DNA from: Candidatus Phosphoribacter hodrii
GTDB lineage: Bacteria; Actinomycetota; Actinomycetes; Actinomycetales; Dermatophilaceae
Length of the DNA: 64,000 bases
NCBI GenBank assembly: GCA_016707175.1
Contig: JADJIB010000002.1
Coordinates: 62,001-126,000 of the forward strand
Direction: 5' to 3'
Part shown: positions 44,219 through 53,192 of the stretch, piece after piece
How positions within the stretch are numbered: the first letter of the stretch is position 1
Layout of the letters: each line of letters starts with the position of its first letter
The notes under the pieces: generated by a model
Databases searched by the model: none
Seen by the model: only the letters and a program-made list of their open reading frames with translations
What the model was told of the DNA's origin: nothing
Made by a program: the position numbers and the translations under genes

Positions 44219-45685
44219 TCAGGTGAGGGCGAGGAGCTCGTCCAGGCTCTCCTTGAGATAGCGCGGCAGGTCGCGGTAGTCGGTGACGATGTCGGTGCAG
44301 GCCGTCGCGCTGAAAATGATCCGGTCGCCCAGGCTCTGGCCGCCCAGCAGCAGACCGCAGCCGGGCGGGAGGAAGCCGAAGATGACGTACTGGCCGATCT
44401 CGACGCCGCCGAACACCGGCTTCACCGCCGGGCCCTTGACGTTGGACACCGAGACGTTGAACATCTTCGGCGCGTAGGTGCCGGGGAGGTAGGACATCAC
44501 CTTCATGCTCGGGCCGAGGGCGACGACCGGCATCCACTCACTGGCGCGCCGGGTGAGGTGACTCGGTATGCCGTCCCAGTTCGCCTTGGCCGCGCTCGCC
44601 GTCTCACGGGCGAACTTGAGGCGCTCCAGCGGGTCGGCGATGTGCGTGGCCAACGGCTGGAAGAGCATGAACACCTGGTTGGCGAAACGCTCCTTCTCCT
44701 TGCCGGTGCGCCAGGAGATGGGCGTCGACGTGATGAGCGGCCGCTCGACGATGCCGCCGTGGTCGGCCATGTAGGCCCGCAGTGCCCCGGCGGTGACCGC
44801 GAGCACGGCGTCGTTAATCGTGCCGCCGACGAGCTTGCCGACCTTGCGCAGGTCGGCGATCGCGAAGTCGTGATAGCTGAAGCTCACGTTGCCCGTCACG
44901 GTGCCGTTGAACGGCGACTTCGGCGGAGCCAGCGATGGCACCAACGACCCGGCCTTGGCATCCCCCTCCGCGCGACCCTTGTTGGCCAGGGCCGCGACCG
45001 GCTTGCTCAGCTCGCCCGGCAGCATCCGCACGACACTGTCCGGCACGAAGCGCAGCCCTTCCTGGCGTACCTTCCCGGCGGCCCATGCGGCGGTCTCAGC
45101 CTGCAACTTGATCCCCTTGACCGGCTTCTTGGCCAGACCGACCAGACCGCGGGCGAGCATCTCGGCCTTGCCGCCACGCGGCTCGGCGCTCATCGGGACC
45201 TCGGGCAGCACCTCGGTGGGGTGGTCGGAGAGTTGGTCGAACAGCATCCACAGAACGCTGCCGTCGGCCAGACCGTGGGTCATCTTGACGACATAGGCGT
45301 AGCGGCCGTCCTCCAGCCCCTCGATGACGTAGATGCGCCACATCGGGCGGTCGCGCTCAAGCAACTGGGCCATGATCCGGTCGATGGCCTCGTGGAGTTG
45401 GGCGTCGGTGCCGGGCTTGGGCAGCCGGATGCCGATGACCTGCTCCTTGATGTCGACCGGTCCGTCCACCCAGTAGCGCCCGTCCATCTCCAGGGGCACG
45501 CTCTTGAGGCGCCACCGCAGAACCGGAAGGCGCGTCAGCCGGTCGGCAACCCGCTCGCGGAGGAACGCCAGTTCGTCGCGCTTCTCGGCCGGCTTGTCGA
45601 AGAAGGCGATACCGGCGACGTGCCCGGTGGTTCGCCCGGTGTCCAACGAAAGGAACATCTCGTCCAAGCCAGTGAGTTGCTGCAT
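44219..45685 (-). CDS. Wax ester synthase/diacylglycerol acyltransferase (WS/DGAT)
   Basis: The 488-residue enzyme esterifies acyl-CoA to diacylglycerol or fatty alcohols and is the usual route to storage lipid in actinobacteria. The N-terminus LTGLDEMFLSLDTGRTTGHV and the C-terminal block ISNVKGP-like SVSNVKGPAVKPVFGGVEI are diagnostic. The active-site motif HHxxxDG appears as T136-H137-GLA-D141-G142: the first histidine is replaced by threonine, the catalytic second one is kept. AGGAGAG stands before ATG 45685. The upstream region holds a perfect palindrome. Confidence 0.9.
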   Translation of the reverse strand: MQQLTGLDEMFLSLDTGRTTGHVAGIAFFDKPAEKRDELAFLRERVADRLTRLPVLRWRLKSVPLEMDGRYWVDGPVDIKEQVIGIRLPKPGTDAQLHEAIDRIMAQLLERDRPMWRIYVIEGLEDGRYAYVVKMTHGLADGSVLWMLFDQLSDHPTEVLPEVPMSAEPRGGKAEMLARGLVGLAKKPVKGIKLQAETAAWAAGKVRQEGLRFVPDSVVRMLPGELSKPVAALANKGRAEGDAKAGSLVPSLAPPKSPFNGTVTGNVSFSYHDFAIADLRKVGKLVGGTINDAVLAVTAGALRAYMADHGGIVERPLITSTPISWRTGKEKERFANQVFMLFQPLATHIADPLERLKFARETASAAKANWDGIPSHLTRRASEWMPVVALGPSMKVMSYLPGTYAPKMFNVSVSNVKGPAVKPVFGGVEIGQYVIFGFLPPGCGLLLGGQSLGDRIIFSATACTDIVTDYRDLPRYLKESLDELLALT

Positions 45686-45771
45686 GTCTCTCCTCGTAAG
45701 GGGGGATCGTTGGATAATTCAGTCATCAAGTCCTTGACAGTATTTCAGGCGATCCCCCATCGTGGCAGTCC

Positions 45772-45787
45772 GTCCGCCATGGCGGAC
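45772..45787. repeat. 16-bp perfect palindrome upstream of WS/DGAT
   Basis: GTCCGCCATGGCGGAC is a perfect palindrome in the 192-base gap between helY and the WS/DGAT gene, about 90 bases from the latter's start. It may be an operator for the acyltransferase or part of a helY terminator. The flanking CAGTCCGTCC and CTACGGACCG extend the symmetry imperfectly. The gap contains no gene. Confidence 0.6.
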
Positions 45788-45877
45788 ATCACTACGGACC
45801 GTGGAATACCCCATGAGAAGCGCACCTCAGCAGCGCTTTGGCGGCTCCGATGACTCGATCCGGCCGGTTGAACCCGG

Positions 45878-48688
45878 TCAGTCGATCCGGTCGGCGGCCA
45901 CCACCCCGCGGCGGACCGCGTCAACAGCCTTGCGGGCCTTGGCGCTCAAGGCGGGGTGCGGCGCGATGTCGCTGATCTGCCCCAGCAGGTCGACCACCTG
46001 CTTGCAGCGGCGCACGAAGTCACCGGCGGCCAGGTCAGAGCCCCGCAGCACCGTCTCCAGGCGTTGCCCGCTGGCCCACCGGTGCACCATCCAGACGATC
46101 CCGGCATCGGGTGCGCCGCTCGGCGGCAGCCCGTGGAGCCGCTCCTGCTCCTCCAACGTGGCCCAGAGCGCCGTCATCGCGGTGAGGGCCTCCCCCACGT
46201 CCGTCGTCGGCACGCGCGGGGCGGCAGCGAGGTCCTCGCGACGCGGTTCGTGGATGAGCGCCGACACGACGGCGGCCAGGCCGGCGGCGTCAAGCCGGTT
46301 CCACACGCCCTCGCGGATGCACTGAGCGGCCAGGAGGTCGCGTTCGGCATAGATCTGGCGCAGGTCCTGCCCAGCCTCGGTGACCGTGAGCCCGCCCTCG
46401 CCGAGATACCCCAGATCCTCCAAGAGGTCACAGATCCGGTCGAAGGTGCGCGCGACGGTGTTGGTGCGGCCGTCGACCTGACGCGCGAGCGCATCGGTCT
46501 CCCGGCGCAGCCGCCACCACTTCTCGGCCCGCCGGGAGTGCTCCTCCCGGTCGGGGCAGGCGTGGCAGGGGTGCTCCCGCAGGGCCGCGCGCAGTCGGGT
46601 GACCTCCGCGTCGGACTCCCGGCGCGCGTCGTCGTCACCACCCCGGGAGGTATGCCGCGGCGGCGGCTCGTGTGCCACGGCGATCCGCAGGGTGGCGGCC
46701 AGGTCGCGTCGCGATTTGGGGCTCTTGGCGTTGAACCCGGTCGGGATGCGCACCGTGAGCAACGGTTGCACCGGCGTCGGGACGTCGACGGTGGTCAGCC
46801 GACGCAGTTGGCGGTCTTCGGTGACGACCGCCGGTGAGGCCGGGCGTCCCGGAGCTCCACGGTTGGCGGCAACGACCACGGCATACCCGGCGCGTCGGCC
46901 GGTCGGCACCCGGATCACGTCGCCGGGGCGCAACCGTTCCAGGGACAGCTCGGCCTCGGCCCGGGTTGCGGCGGAGCGGGCCTTCGCCGCGCCCTTCTCG
47001 AGGTCACGCAGGGAGGCGCGCAGCGCGGCATACTCCCCGAAATCGCCCAGATGACAGTGCCATTCGACGGCATACTCGGCCAACTGCCGCTCGCCGCGGC
47101 GCACCGACTGCGCCAGGCCGACCACCGAACGGTCGGCCTGGAACTGCGCGAACGACGTCTCCAACAGCTCACGCGCACGATCGCGACCGACCTGGGCGAC
47201 GAGGTTGACGGCCATGTTGTAGGTGGGGCGGAAGCTGGACCGCAGCGGGTAGGTGCGTGTCGAGGCGAGCCCGCCGACGACGAGCGGATCCAGGCCACGG
47301 CTCCACAGGACGACGCCGTGTCCTTCGACGTCGATGCCGCGCCGGCCGGCACGACCGGTGAGTTGGGTGTATTCCGCGGGGGTGAGCTCGGCGTGGGTGT
47401 CGCCGTTGTATTTGACGAGTTTCTCCAGGACGACCGTGCGCGCGGGCATGTTGATCCCGAGGGCCAGGGTCTCGGTGGCGAAGACCGCCCGGACCCGGCC
47501 CTGGGTGAACAACTCCTCGACGATCTCGCGGAAGGTCGGCAACATCCCGGCGTGGTGGGCCGCGAAGCCCCGTTCGATGCCGTCCACGAAGTCCCAGTAG
47601 CCCAGGACGCTCAGGTCCTCGTCGGCCAGGGCGCCGATCCGCTCCTCGACATACCGCCGGTTGCGGACGCCGTCCGCCTCGCTGACGAGCCTGATCCCCC
47701 GCGCCAGCAGTTGCCCGACAGCGGTATCGCACCCGTTGCGGCTGAACACGAACGTGATCGCCGGCAACAGCCCTTCGCGGTCGAGGGTCGCGATGACGTC
47801 AGCACGGGTGGGTCCACCACCGGGCCGTATGGCGCCCTCCCGCCCTCGCGCAGATGAGTCCGACTCCCAGGACCCCCGCCCGCCTCGTGGCCCGCGTCCG
47901 CCGCCGGGCGGCCCTCCGCCAGGCCCGGTCCGCCCGCGCAGTCCGCGATGGGCGGCGGAGTCGGCGGCCAGCGCTCGCTCGACCGAGCGGATCCGCTCCA
48001 ACAACTCGGGGTTGACCTGGACCCGGCGTCCCTCCTGCGGTCGGCCGGAGGAGTCCAAGGACTCCTCGACGAACAGGTCGAAGAGTTGTTTACCGACCAT
48101 GACGTGCTGCCACAGCGGCACCGGGCGGATCTCAGAGACGACGACGGCCACGTCGCCGCGAACCTCCCCCAGCCACTCGCCGAACTCTTCGGCGTTGGAC
48201 ACCGTCGCCGACAGCGAGACGACGAGGACGTCCTCGGGCAGGTGGATGATCACCTCTTCCCAGACAGCACCCCGGAAGCGGTCGGCGAGGTAGTGGACCT
48301 CGTCCATGACGACGTAACCGAGGCCCGCCAAGGTGGGCGAACCGGCATACATCATGTTGCGCAGCACCTCGGTCGTCATGACGACGACGGGAGCCTCGCC
48401 GTTGACGGAGGAGTCCCCGGTGAGCAGCCCGACGTTGGCGGCGCCGTGGCGCCGACAGAGATCGGCGTACTTCTGGTTGGACAGGGCTTTGATCGGCGTC
48501 GTGTAGAACGCCTTGCGGCCGGTGGCCAGGGCCAGGTGCACGGCGAACTCGCCGACGACGGTCTTGCCGGCACCGGTCGGTGCCGCGACTAGGACCCCGC
48601 GACCGGCCTCGAGGGCCTCGCAACCCGCAACCTGGAAGGGATCGAGACCGAAGTCGAGCCCGGCAGCGAACCGGGTCAGCTCACTCAC
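45878..48688 (-). CDS. helY: Ski2/Mtr4-like DEVH-box helicase HelY
   Basis: The 936-residue SF2 helicase has Walker A at residues 36-43 (APTGAGKT), the DEVH box at 129-132, SAT at 160-162, and motifs in FAAHHAGMLPTFREIVEELF, ATETLALGINMPARTVVLEK and TQLTGRAGRRGIDVEGHGV. It resembles yeast Mtr4/Ski2 and mycobacterial HelY; RNA unwinding is the likely activity. Residues 248-288 form a Gly/Arg-rich RGG-like insertion between the two RecA domains. The start overlaps the lipid-kinase gene by four bases. The operon order tatA-tatC-(kinase)-helY is conserved in actinobacteria. Confidence 0.93.
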   Translation of the reverse strand: MSELTRFAAGLDFGLDPFQVAGCEALEAGRGVLVAAPTGAGKTVVGEFAVHLALATGRKAFYTTPIKALSNQKYADLCRRHGAANVGLLTGDSSVNGEAPVVVMTTEVLRNMMYAGSPTLAGLGYVVMDEVHYLADRFRGAVWEEVIIHLPEDVLVVSLSATVSNAEEFGEWLGEVRGDVAVVVSEIRPVPLWQHVMVGKQLFDLFVEESLDSSGRPQEGRRVQVNPELLERIRSVERALAADSAAHRGLRGRTGPGGGPPGGGRGPRGGRGSWESDSSARGREGAIRPGGGPTRADVIATLDREGLLPAITFVFSRNGCDTAVGQLLARGIRLVSEADGVRNRRYVEERIGALADEDLSVLGYWDFVDGIERGFAAHHAGMLPTFREIVEELFTQGRVRAVFATETLALGINMPARTVVLEKLVKYNGDTHAELTPAEYTQLTGRAGRRGIDVEGHGVVLWSRGLDPLVVGGLASTRTYPLRSSFRPTYNMAVNLVAQVGRDRARELLETSFAQFQADRSVVGLAQSVRRGERQLAEYAVEWHCHLGDFGEYAALRASLRDLEKGAAKARSAATRAEAELSLERLRPGDVIRVPTGRRAGYAVVVAANRGAPGRPASPAVVTEDRQLRRLTTVDVPTPVQPLLTVRIPTGFNAKSPKSRRDLAATLRIAVAHEPPPRHTSRGGDDDARRESDAEVTRLRAALREHPCHACPDREEHSRRAEKWWRLRRETDALARQVDGRTNTVARTFDRICDLLEDLGYLGEGGLTVTEAGQDLRQIYAERDLLAAQCIREGVWNRLDAAGLAAVVSALIHEPRREDLAAAPRVPTTDVGEALTAMTALWATLEEQERLHGLPPSGAPDAGIVWMVHRWASGQRLETVLRGSDLAAGDFVRRCKQVVDLLGQISDIAPHPALSAKARKAVDAVRRGVVAADRID

Positions 48689-49593
48689 GGTGCGACGACG
48701 GCGAGGGCCCCAGGAACGACCTCAAGGTCGACCGGCAGCGGCAGGAAGTCCTCTCCGTCGGCCTGGCTGTCGATGCCGTCCGCCTCGAGGTGCACCCGCC
48801 GCCCGCGCAGGATCTCGACCGCCGGGTGGCTCACGTGGCCGCCGGAGAAGACCTTGGGGAAGATCCTGAGGAACTCGCCCCTCCCGATCTTGTGCAGGAT
48901 CATCACGTCGAACAGCCCGTCGGTCATCGAGGCGTCGGGGCAGACCTTCATCCCACCGCCGAAGGTTCCCCCATTGGCCACGGCGACGAGCATCGCTTCC
49001 GTCTCGATCCTCTGGTCGTCCACCTGCACGACATAGGGGATGCCGGTGAACCGCGGCAGTTCCAGGGCGACGGCGGCGAGGTAACGCGGTGTGCCGTGCA
49101 GGGCGGTGAGGCTGCGACCGCGGGTGTTGACGAGGGTGTCGAACCCGCCACCGAGGACCCCGAGCCACCAGAGCTCGCCGTCTGCGGTCACACAGCGGCC
49201 GGCGTCGATGCGTCGCGTCTGGCCGTCGGAGATGAGCCGCGCGATCGCGGGGATGTCCTTGCGCGGCATACCGAGGCTGCGGGCGTTGTCGTTGCCGGTG
49301 CCTGCCGGGAGGACGACGAGGGGGATGTCCGTGCCCGCGCAGGCGTTGGCGCCGAGGTTGGCCGTGCCGTCGCCGCCGGCGACGACCAAGGCGTCGATGG
49401 CCCCGGACCGGACGGCGTCGAAGGTGCGCACCCGCCCCTCCGCCGCCGACTGCGCGGCGATGTCCAGGACGATGTGACCGCTATCGGCGAGTATGCCGCG
49501 CAGCTGCGCCGCGGCCGTCTCGCTTCGTCCGCGACCAGACACGGGGTTGGCGTAGAGCCCGATCCTGCGCAACGGCCCGGTGAAGTGAGTCAC
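48685..49593 (-). CDS. Diacylglycerol kinase-family lipid kinase
   Basis: The 302-residue protein has the DAGK catalytic fold: IGLYANPVSGRGRSE, the nucleotide site ALVVAGGDGTANLGANA, and PLVVLPAGTGNDNARSLGMP. Later GGGMKVCPDASMTDGLFDVM and VHLEADGIDSQADGEDF are family hallmarks. It may phosphorylate diacylglycerol, sphingosine-like lipids or similar substrates. It lies in the tatC-helY operon with a four-base overlap to helY and nine bases after tatC. Confidence 0.92.
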   Translation of the reverse strand: MTHFTGPLRRIGLYANPVSGRGRSETAAAQLRGILADSGHIVLDIAAQSAAEGRVRTFDAVRSGAIDALVVAGGDGTANLGANACAGTDIPLVVLPAGTGNDNARSLGMPRKDIPAIARLISDGQTRRIDAGRCVTADGELWWLGVLGGGFDTLVNTRGRSLTALHGTPRYLAAVALELPRFTGIPYVVQVDDQRIETEAMLVAVANGGTFGGGMKVCPDASMTDGLFDVMILHKIGRGEFLRIFPKVFSGGHVSHPAVEILRGRRVHLEADGIDSQADGEDFLPLPVDLEVVPGALAVVAP

Positions 49594-49602
49594 GCGGCGA
49601 GG

Positions 49603-50445
49603 CTACAGGTCGGAGGCCTCGTCGTCAGCGACGCGGAGCCACTCTGCGGAGGGGTCGGAGCGGGCCCGTCGACGGTCCAGAAGCAGCGACACCCCGACGG
49701 CCGCGAAATAGAGCATGACGAGCGGGACGGCGAGGATGACCATGGTCCACGGGTTGGGGTCCGGGGTCATGACGGCGGTGAACAGGAAGCACATGAAGAC
49801 GGCCCCGCGCCACGCTCGCAGCATCAGGCGACCGGGGAGGATGTGCGCGACGTTGAGACCGACGAGGAAGACCGGCAGCAGGAAGCCCAACCCGAAGACG
49901 AGGATGAACTTGAGGACGAAGCTGAGGTAGAGCGAGACGTCGATGATGTTCGACCCCGACGTCGGCGTGAAGCTGAGGAGGGCTCCCATGGCCCTCGGTA
50001 ACACGGCATACGCCAACCAGCAGCCGCCGAGGAACAACGGCACCGCGGCCCCGATGAAGGCCACGGTGATGCGCTTCTCCTTGCGCGTGAGGCCGGGGAC
50101 GATGAACGCCCAGATCTGCCAGAGCCAGACCGGCGACGCGACCACCACCCCGACGAACAGCCCGACCGTGATCATCACCGAGAACGAGTCGGTGGGCGTG
50201 CTGAACGAGACTGTCGTCAGCGCGCCTGCGGTCTTGGTCCGAGCAACTTCGGTCACCGGGCTGGTGAGAGCGTCGTAGATCGCCACCCAACGGGTCCAGC
50301 CGAACACCGCGCCGACGACGATCGCCAGTGCCGAGATGACCGTCCGTCGGCGCAACTCACGCAAGTGATCCCCGAGGGACATGTGTCCTTCGGGGTCACG
50401 GTTGCGGCGGAACCGGAAGCGGGCCATGGGGGTGCGGCTCGGCAC
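49603..50445 (-). CDS. tatC: Sec-independent translocase TatC
   Basis: TatC is the six-helix membrane receptor for twin-arginine signal peptides. The 280-residue protein shows MSLGDHLRELRRRTVISALA with the conserved glutamate, FSVMITVGLFVGVVVASPVWLWQIWAFIVPGL, and VFGLGFLLPVFLVGLNVAHIL. There are 20 extra basic residues before the usual start; MSLGDHLREL at 50382 is an alternative start. It forms a pair with tatA just upstream. No tatB is visible, as in many actinobacteria where it lies elsewhere. Confidence 0.95.
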   Translation of the reverse strand: MPSRTPMARFRFRRNRDPEGHMSLGDHLRELRRRTVISALAIVVGAVFGWTRWVAIYDALTSPVTEVARTKTAGALTTVSFSTPTDSFSVMITVGLFVGVVVASPVWLWQIWAFIVPGLTRKEKRITVAFIGAAVPLFLGGCWLAYAVLPRAMGALLSFTPTSGSNIIDVSLYLSFVLKFILVFGLGFLLPVFLVGLNVAHILPGRLMLRAWRGAVFMCFLFTAVMTPDPNPWTMVILAVPLVMLYFAAVGVSLLLDRRRARSDPSAEWLRVADDEASDL

Positions 50446-50496
50446 TCACGAGAGTGACCGCCCGGGGGCGGCGACTCAGGTGTGCCGAGTGTCCTC

Positions 50497-50736
50497 TCAG
50501 ACCGAGGGGCGGTCGTCGGGCGAACGGGGCGGGACGACGTCCCCGGGCACGACGTCGTCGGCGGCCGGGCTGGGCCGACCTTCCTTGCCGTCGTTCTTCA
50601 TCTCGTTGACCTCGGACTTAAAGATCCGCATCGAGCGCCCCACGCTGCGGGCCATGTCGGGCAGGCGCTTCCAGCCGAAGAGCAGGACGAGAGCAAGAAC
50701 CACAATGAGCCAGTGGCTGGGTTCACGGAGAAACAT
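50497..50736 (-). CDS. tatA: Sec-independent translocase TatA
   Basis: The 79-residue protein has one N-terminal membrane helix (HWLIVVLALVLLFGWKRLPD) followed by the amphipathic helix MARSVGRSMRIFKSEVNEMK and an acidic, Pro-rich tail: the standard TatA layout. It forms the pore complex with TatC, whose gene starts 51 bases downstream. The start is ATG 50736; the longer open frame would add 18 unlikely residues. Confidence 0.94.
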   Translation of the reverse strand: MFLREPSHWLIVVLALVLLFGWKRLPDMARSVGRSMRIFKSEVNEMKNDGKEGRPSPAADDVVPGDVVPPRSPDDRPSV

Positions 50737-50741
50737 GCTGG

Positions 50742-51113
50742 TCAGGCCTTTCGATGGTCGGCGTCTATCGAGTCTACGCGGCGTGCCCACCCTGGTAGGG
50801 ATGCCCGACGACGCGCCGCTCGCTCCCCCCGCAACGTTTCTCGGATGAGGTCACGTTCCTGAGCCACGTCGGCGGGTGCGCGAAAGATCGCCAACTCGAC
50901 CTGGGGTCGGTGATCGGTCACCCCATCGCGGGGGTCGACCTCGCGTTCCGTCGCCGCCGCGAAGAGGGTCTCAGCCTCGGCGAGGGTGTCGCCCAACATC
51001 TCGGTCCGGCCCCACAGCCACCGCAGCCGGCGCCAGAGATACCAGGCGGCCCCAGCGACCAGCGCGAGCCAGATCAGCGTCCAGACGAGGCCGCGCATCA
51101 GCGCACGGGTCAT
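50742..51113 (-). CDS. Single-pass membrane protein between pafC and tatA, unknown
   Basis: The 123-residue protein has one membrane segment at residues 8-26 (GLVWTLIWLALVAGAAWYLW) preceded by a basic start and followed by a long soluble part with TEMLGDTLAEAETLFAAATE and a charged C-terminus. I do not recognise the family. It is five bases from tatA and overlaps the 3' end of pafC by 143 bases in another frame. Its position in the conserved pafBC-tatAC operon suggests a real gene. Confidence 0.68.
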   Translation of the reverse strand: MTRALMRGLVWTLIWLALVAGAAWYLWRRLRWLWGRTEMLGDTLAEAETLFAAATEREVDPRDGVTDHRPQVELAIFRAPADVAQERDLIRETLRGERAARRRASLPGWARRVDSIDADHRKA

Positions 51114-52161
51114 CGGAGGCGGGCGGCATACCCGCCGGTGCCAGCCCTTGCACGACCTCCACGGGGTATGCCGCGAGCGCGGCCTGCGCGCCGGCGGCCA
51201 CCTGGTCGGCCAGCGACTGCGGGGCGAGGATCTGCACGTGCCCGCCCAGGCGCCAGGCCAATCGGCGGACCCAACTGGGGTCGGCGGCGCGCAGGAGGAT
51301 CCGGCGGCGTCCGTCGCCGGCATCGGCCACGGAGTCCACGGGGTAGTAGTCAGCGACCCACGCGGCCGCCGGCTCGACGAGCAACTCGACGAGCACGTCG
51401 TCCGGCGAGGGTTGGTAGGTCTCGCCGGCGAGGTCGCGCAGTTGGGCCGACTCCGGCGGGGTCCCGTCGACGTCGAGGACCTGCAGCGATTGCACCCGAT
51501 CCAGGCGGAACAGCCGCACGTCCTCGGCCCGGTGGCACCACCCCTCGAGATACCAACGGGCATCCAGGCTGGTCACCCGCATGGGGTCGACCTCGCGCTC
51601 GGTCACCTCGTCCCGACCGAACGACTGGTAGCTCAGCCGCACGCGGCGGCGCTCCTGAACGGCTCGGGAGGCGTCGGCGAGGATCGTCTCGGCGGCGCCG
51701 TCGTCGAGGGTGACCCGCACTCGCGCGGCGACACCGGCCGCCTCACCGGTCGCCTGTTCGAGCTTGGTCAGGGCCCGCAGGATCGCCTCTCCGCCGTCCG
51801 CGCCGCTGGCTCCCGTGACTCCGGGGGTCGCGGCGAGGGCACGCAGCCCCACCATGAGCGTGAGGGCCTCGTCGACGGTGAACCGCAGCGGGCGTGAGAT
51901 GGCGTCGGCATTGCCGACATAGATCTGTCCGTCCTCCCAGTCGGCCTCGATGAGGTCGTCGGGCAGGTGGCCGGGGGTGCCGCAGACGAACAGCAGCGCC
52001 AGGTCGGACTCGAGTTGCTCGCGGCTCACCCCGAATTGAGCGGCCGCCACGTCGACATCGACGCCTTGACGAGCCAGCAGCCACGGCACCATGGTCAACA
52101 GCCGGGACAGCCGCGCGGTGGCGCTCTCCTGCACGGGGCGGCCGGCGCGGGTGGCGGTCAC
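50971..52161 (-). CDS. pafC: WYL-domain regulator PafC
   Basis: PafC pairs with PafB to activate the LexA-independent DNA-damage response of actinobacteria. This 396-residue protein has an N-terminal helix-turn-helix (ARLSRLLTMVPWLLARQGVD, AAAQFGVSREQLESDL) and a WYL domain with RRVRLSYQSFGRDEVTEREV and DARWYLEGWCHRAEDVRLF. The last 48 residues, after VVQGLAPAG, extend beyond the usual end and are encoded over the next gene in another frame; an early stop is absent. It overlaps pafB by four bases. Confidence 0.92.
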   Translation of the reverse strand: MTATRAGRPVQESATARLSRLLTMVPWLLARQGVDVDVAAAQFGVSREQLESDLALLFVCGTPGHLPDDLIEADWEDGQIYVGNADAISRPLRFTVDEALTLMVGLRALAATPGVTGASGADGGEAILRALTKLEQATGEAAGVAARVRVTLDDGAAETILADASRAVQERRRVRLSYQSFGRDEVTEREVDPMRVTSLDARWYLEGWCHRAEDVRLFRLDRVQSLQVLDVDGTPPESAQLRDLAGETYQPSPDDVLVELLVEPAAAWVADYYPVDSVADAGDGRRRILLRAADPSWVRRLAWRLGGHVQILAPQSLADQVAAGAQAALAAYPVEVVQGLAPAGMPPASDDPCADARPRLDADLARAGRWGRLVSLAPAAVAVGPDRDVGRHPRRG

Positions 52162-53177
52162 GGCATACCTCCAGGCGCGTGGGCGTCAGCGGGCGTCGCG
52201 GTATGCCGCTCGCGCGCCGCACCGAGCAGGCGGATCACCGCGTCGCGCACGCTGTCGGGCGCTTCGACGACGACATCCGGGCCGAACCCGGCAACTTCCT
52301 GGGCCAGGCCCTCGGGGTCGCGGTAGTCGAGGTCGATCTGGGACCACTCGTCATCCACCTCGCCGACCGTGCGGGCCCGGCGGCGCAGCGTGTTGCCGGC
52401 GCCTCGGCGGATGCGCAGGACCGCGGGAGGCTGGTCGACGACGGGCGGCTCGGACGCGGCGACGAGGACCCGCGGGACGTGATCGGTCGGGATCTCGTAT
52501 GCCGCGACCCGCGCCGACATGCTCACCTTGCCCTCGATCCGGCCGAGGCGGAACACCCGTTCGGCCTGGCGATCGACGTCCATCCCGGTGACGTACCAGC
52601 GGCCACGCCACTGGGTCATCCCCCAGGGTTGCAGTCGCCGTGTGTCGGCCGTGCCGTTGGCCTTGCGATAGACGAAGGAGATCTCGCGTCGGGCCTTGAC
52701 CGCCGCGTGCACGGACGCGAAGGCCGCCTCGGCGGTGCGGACCCGGGGCTCGATCCCGACGACGGAACGCTCATCCAGCTCAACCCCGGCAGAGGCCAGT
52801 TTGGTGAGCGCGGCCGCCGCCGAGGAGGCCAGGCTCGCCTGGTTCCAGGCCCGGCCGGCCAGGGCAAGCGCGGCGACTTCGTCGGGCTCGAACGCGATCT
52901 CAGGCAAGGCGTACTCGCGCCGGTCGATGCGGTAGCCGACCTCGTCGTCGTATGCCGCCGCGACGAGTTGGGTGGCCAAGGGGATCCCCAGGTCGCGCAA
53001 CTCGTCCTTGTCCCGCTCGAACATCCGGTCAAAGGCCTCATCCGACGCGGTCTGCTGGTAGTGCGGGACCGCCGTGCGCAACTGGGCCTTGGTGAGTGGC
53101 CGACGGGTAGAGAGCAGGGCGATGACCAGGTTGAGCAGTCGCTCGGTCTTGGCTGCGGTGCTCGGCTGGACGCTCAC
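52158..53177 (-). CDS. pafB: WYL-domain regulator PafB
   Basis: PafB is the partner of PafC. The 339-residue protein has the N-terminal winged helix (TERLLNLVIALLSTRRPLTKAQ, DEAFDRMFERDKDELRDLGI) and a WYL domain with ISFVYRKANGTADTRRLQPW and GRWYVTGMDVDRQAERVFRL. PafBC respond to single-stranded DNA and induce recA and other repair genes in Mycobacterium. The start lies 15 bases before the FKBP stop. Gene order matches M. tuberculosis Rv2096c-Rv2095c. Confidence 0.93.
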   Translation of the reverse strand: MSVQPSTAAKTERLLNLVIALLSTRRPLTKAQLRTAVPHYQQTASDEAFDRMFERDKDELRDLGIPLATQLVAAAYDDEVGYRIDRREYALPEIAFEPDEVAALALAGRAWNQASLASSAAAALTKLASAGVELDERSVVGIEPRVRTAEAAFASVHAAVKARREISFVYRKANGTADTRRLQPWGMTQWRGRWYVTGMDVDRQAERVFRLGRIEGKVSMSARVAAYEIPTDHVPRVLVAASEPPVVDQPPAVLRIRRGAGNTLRRRARTVGEVDDEWSQIDLDYRDPEGLAQEVAGFGPDVVVEAPDSVRDAVIRLLGAARERHTATPADAHAPGGMP

Positions 53178-53192
53178 CCTCCCGACGCTACC

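Noticed and set aside
43547..45853. A 768-codon open frame on the plus strand across the exonuclease and WS/DGAT genes
   Set aside because: It is the out-of-frame shadow of two well-identified genes, contains the terminator hairpin at 44152-44189 and has no family features.
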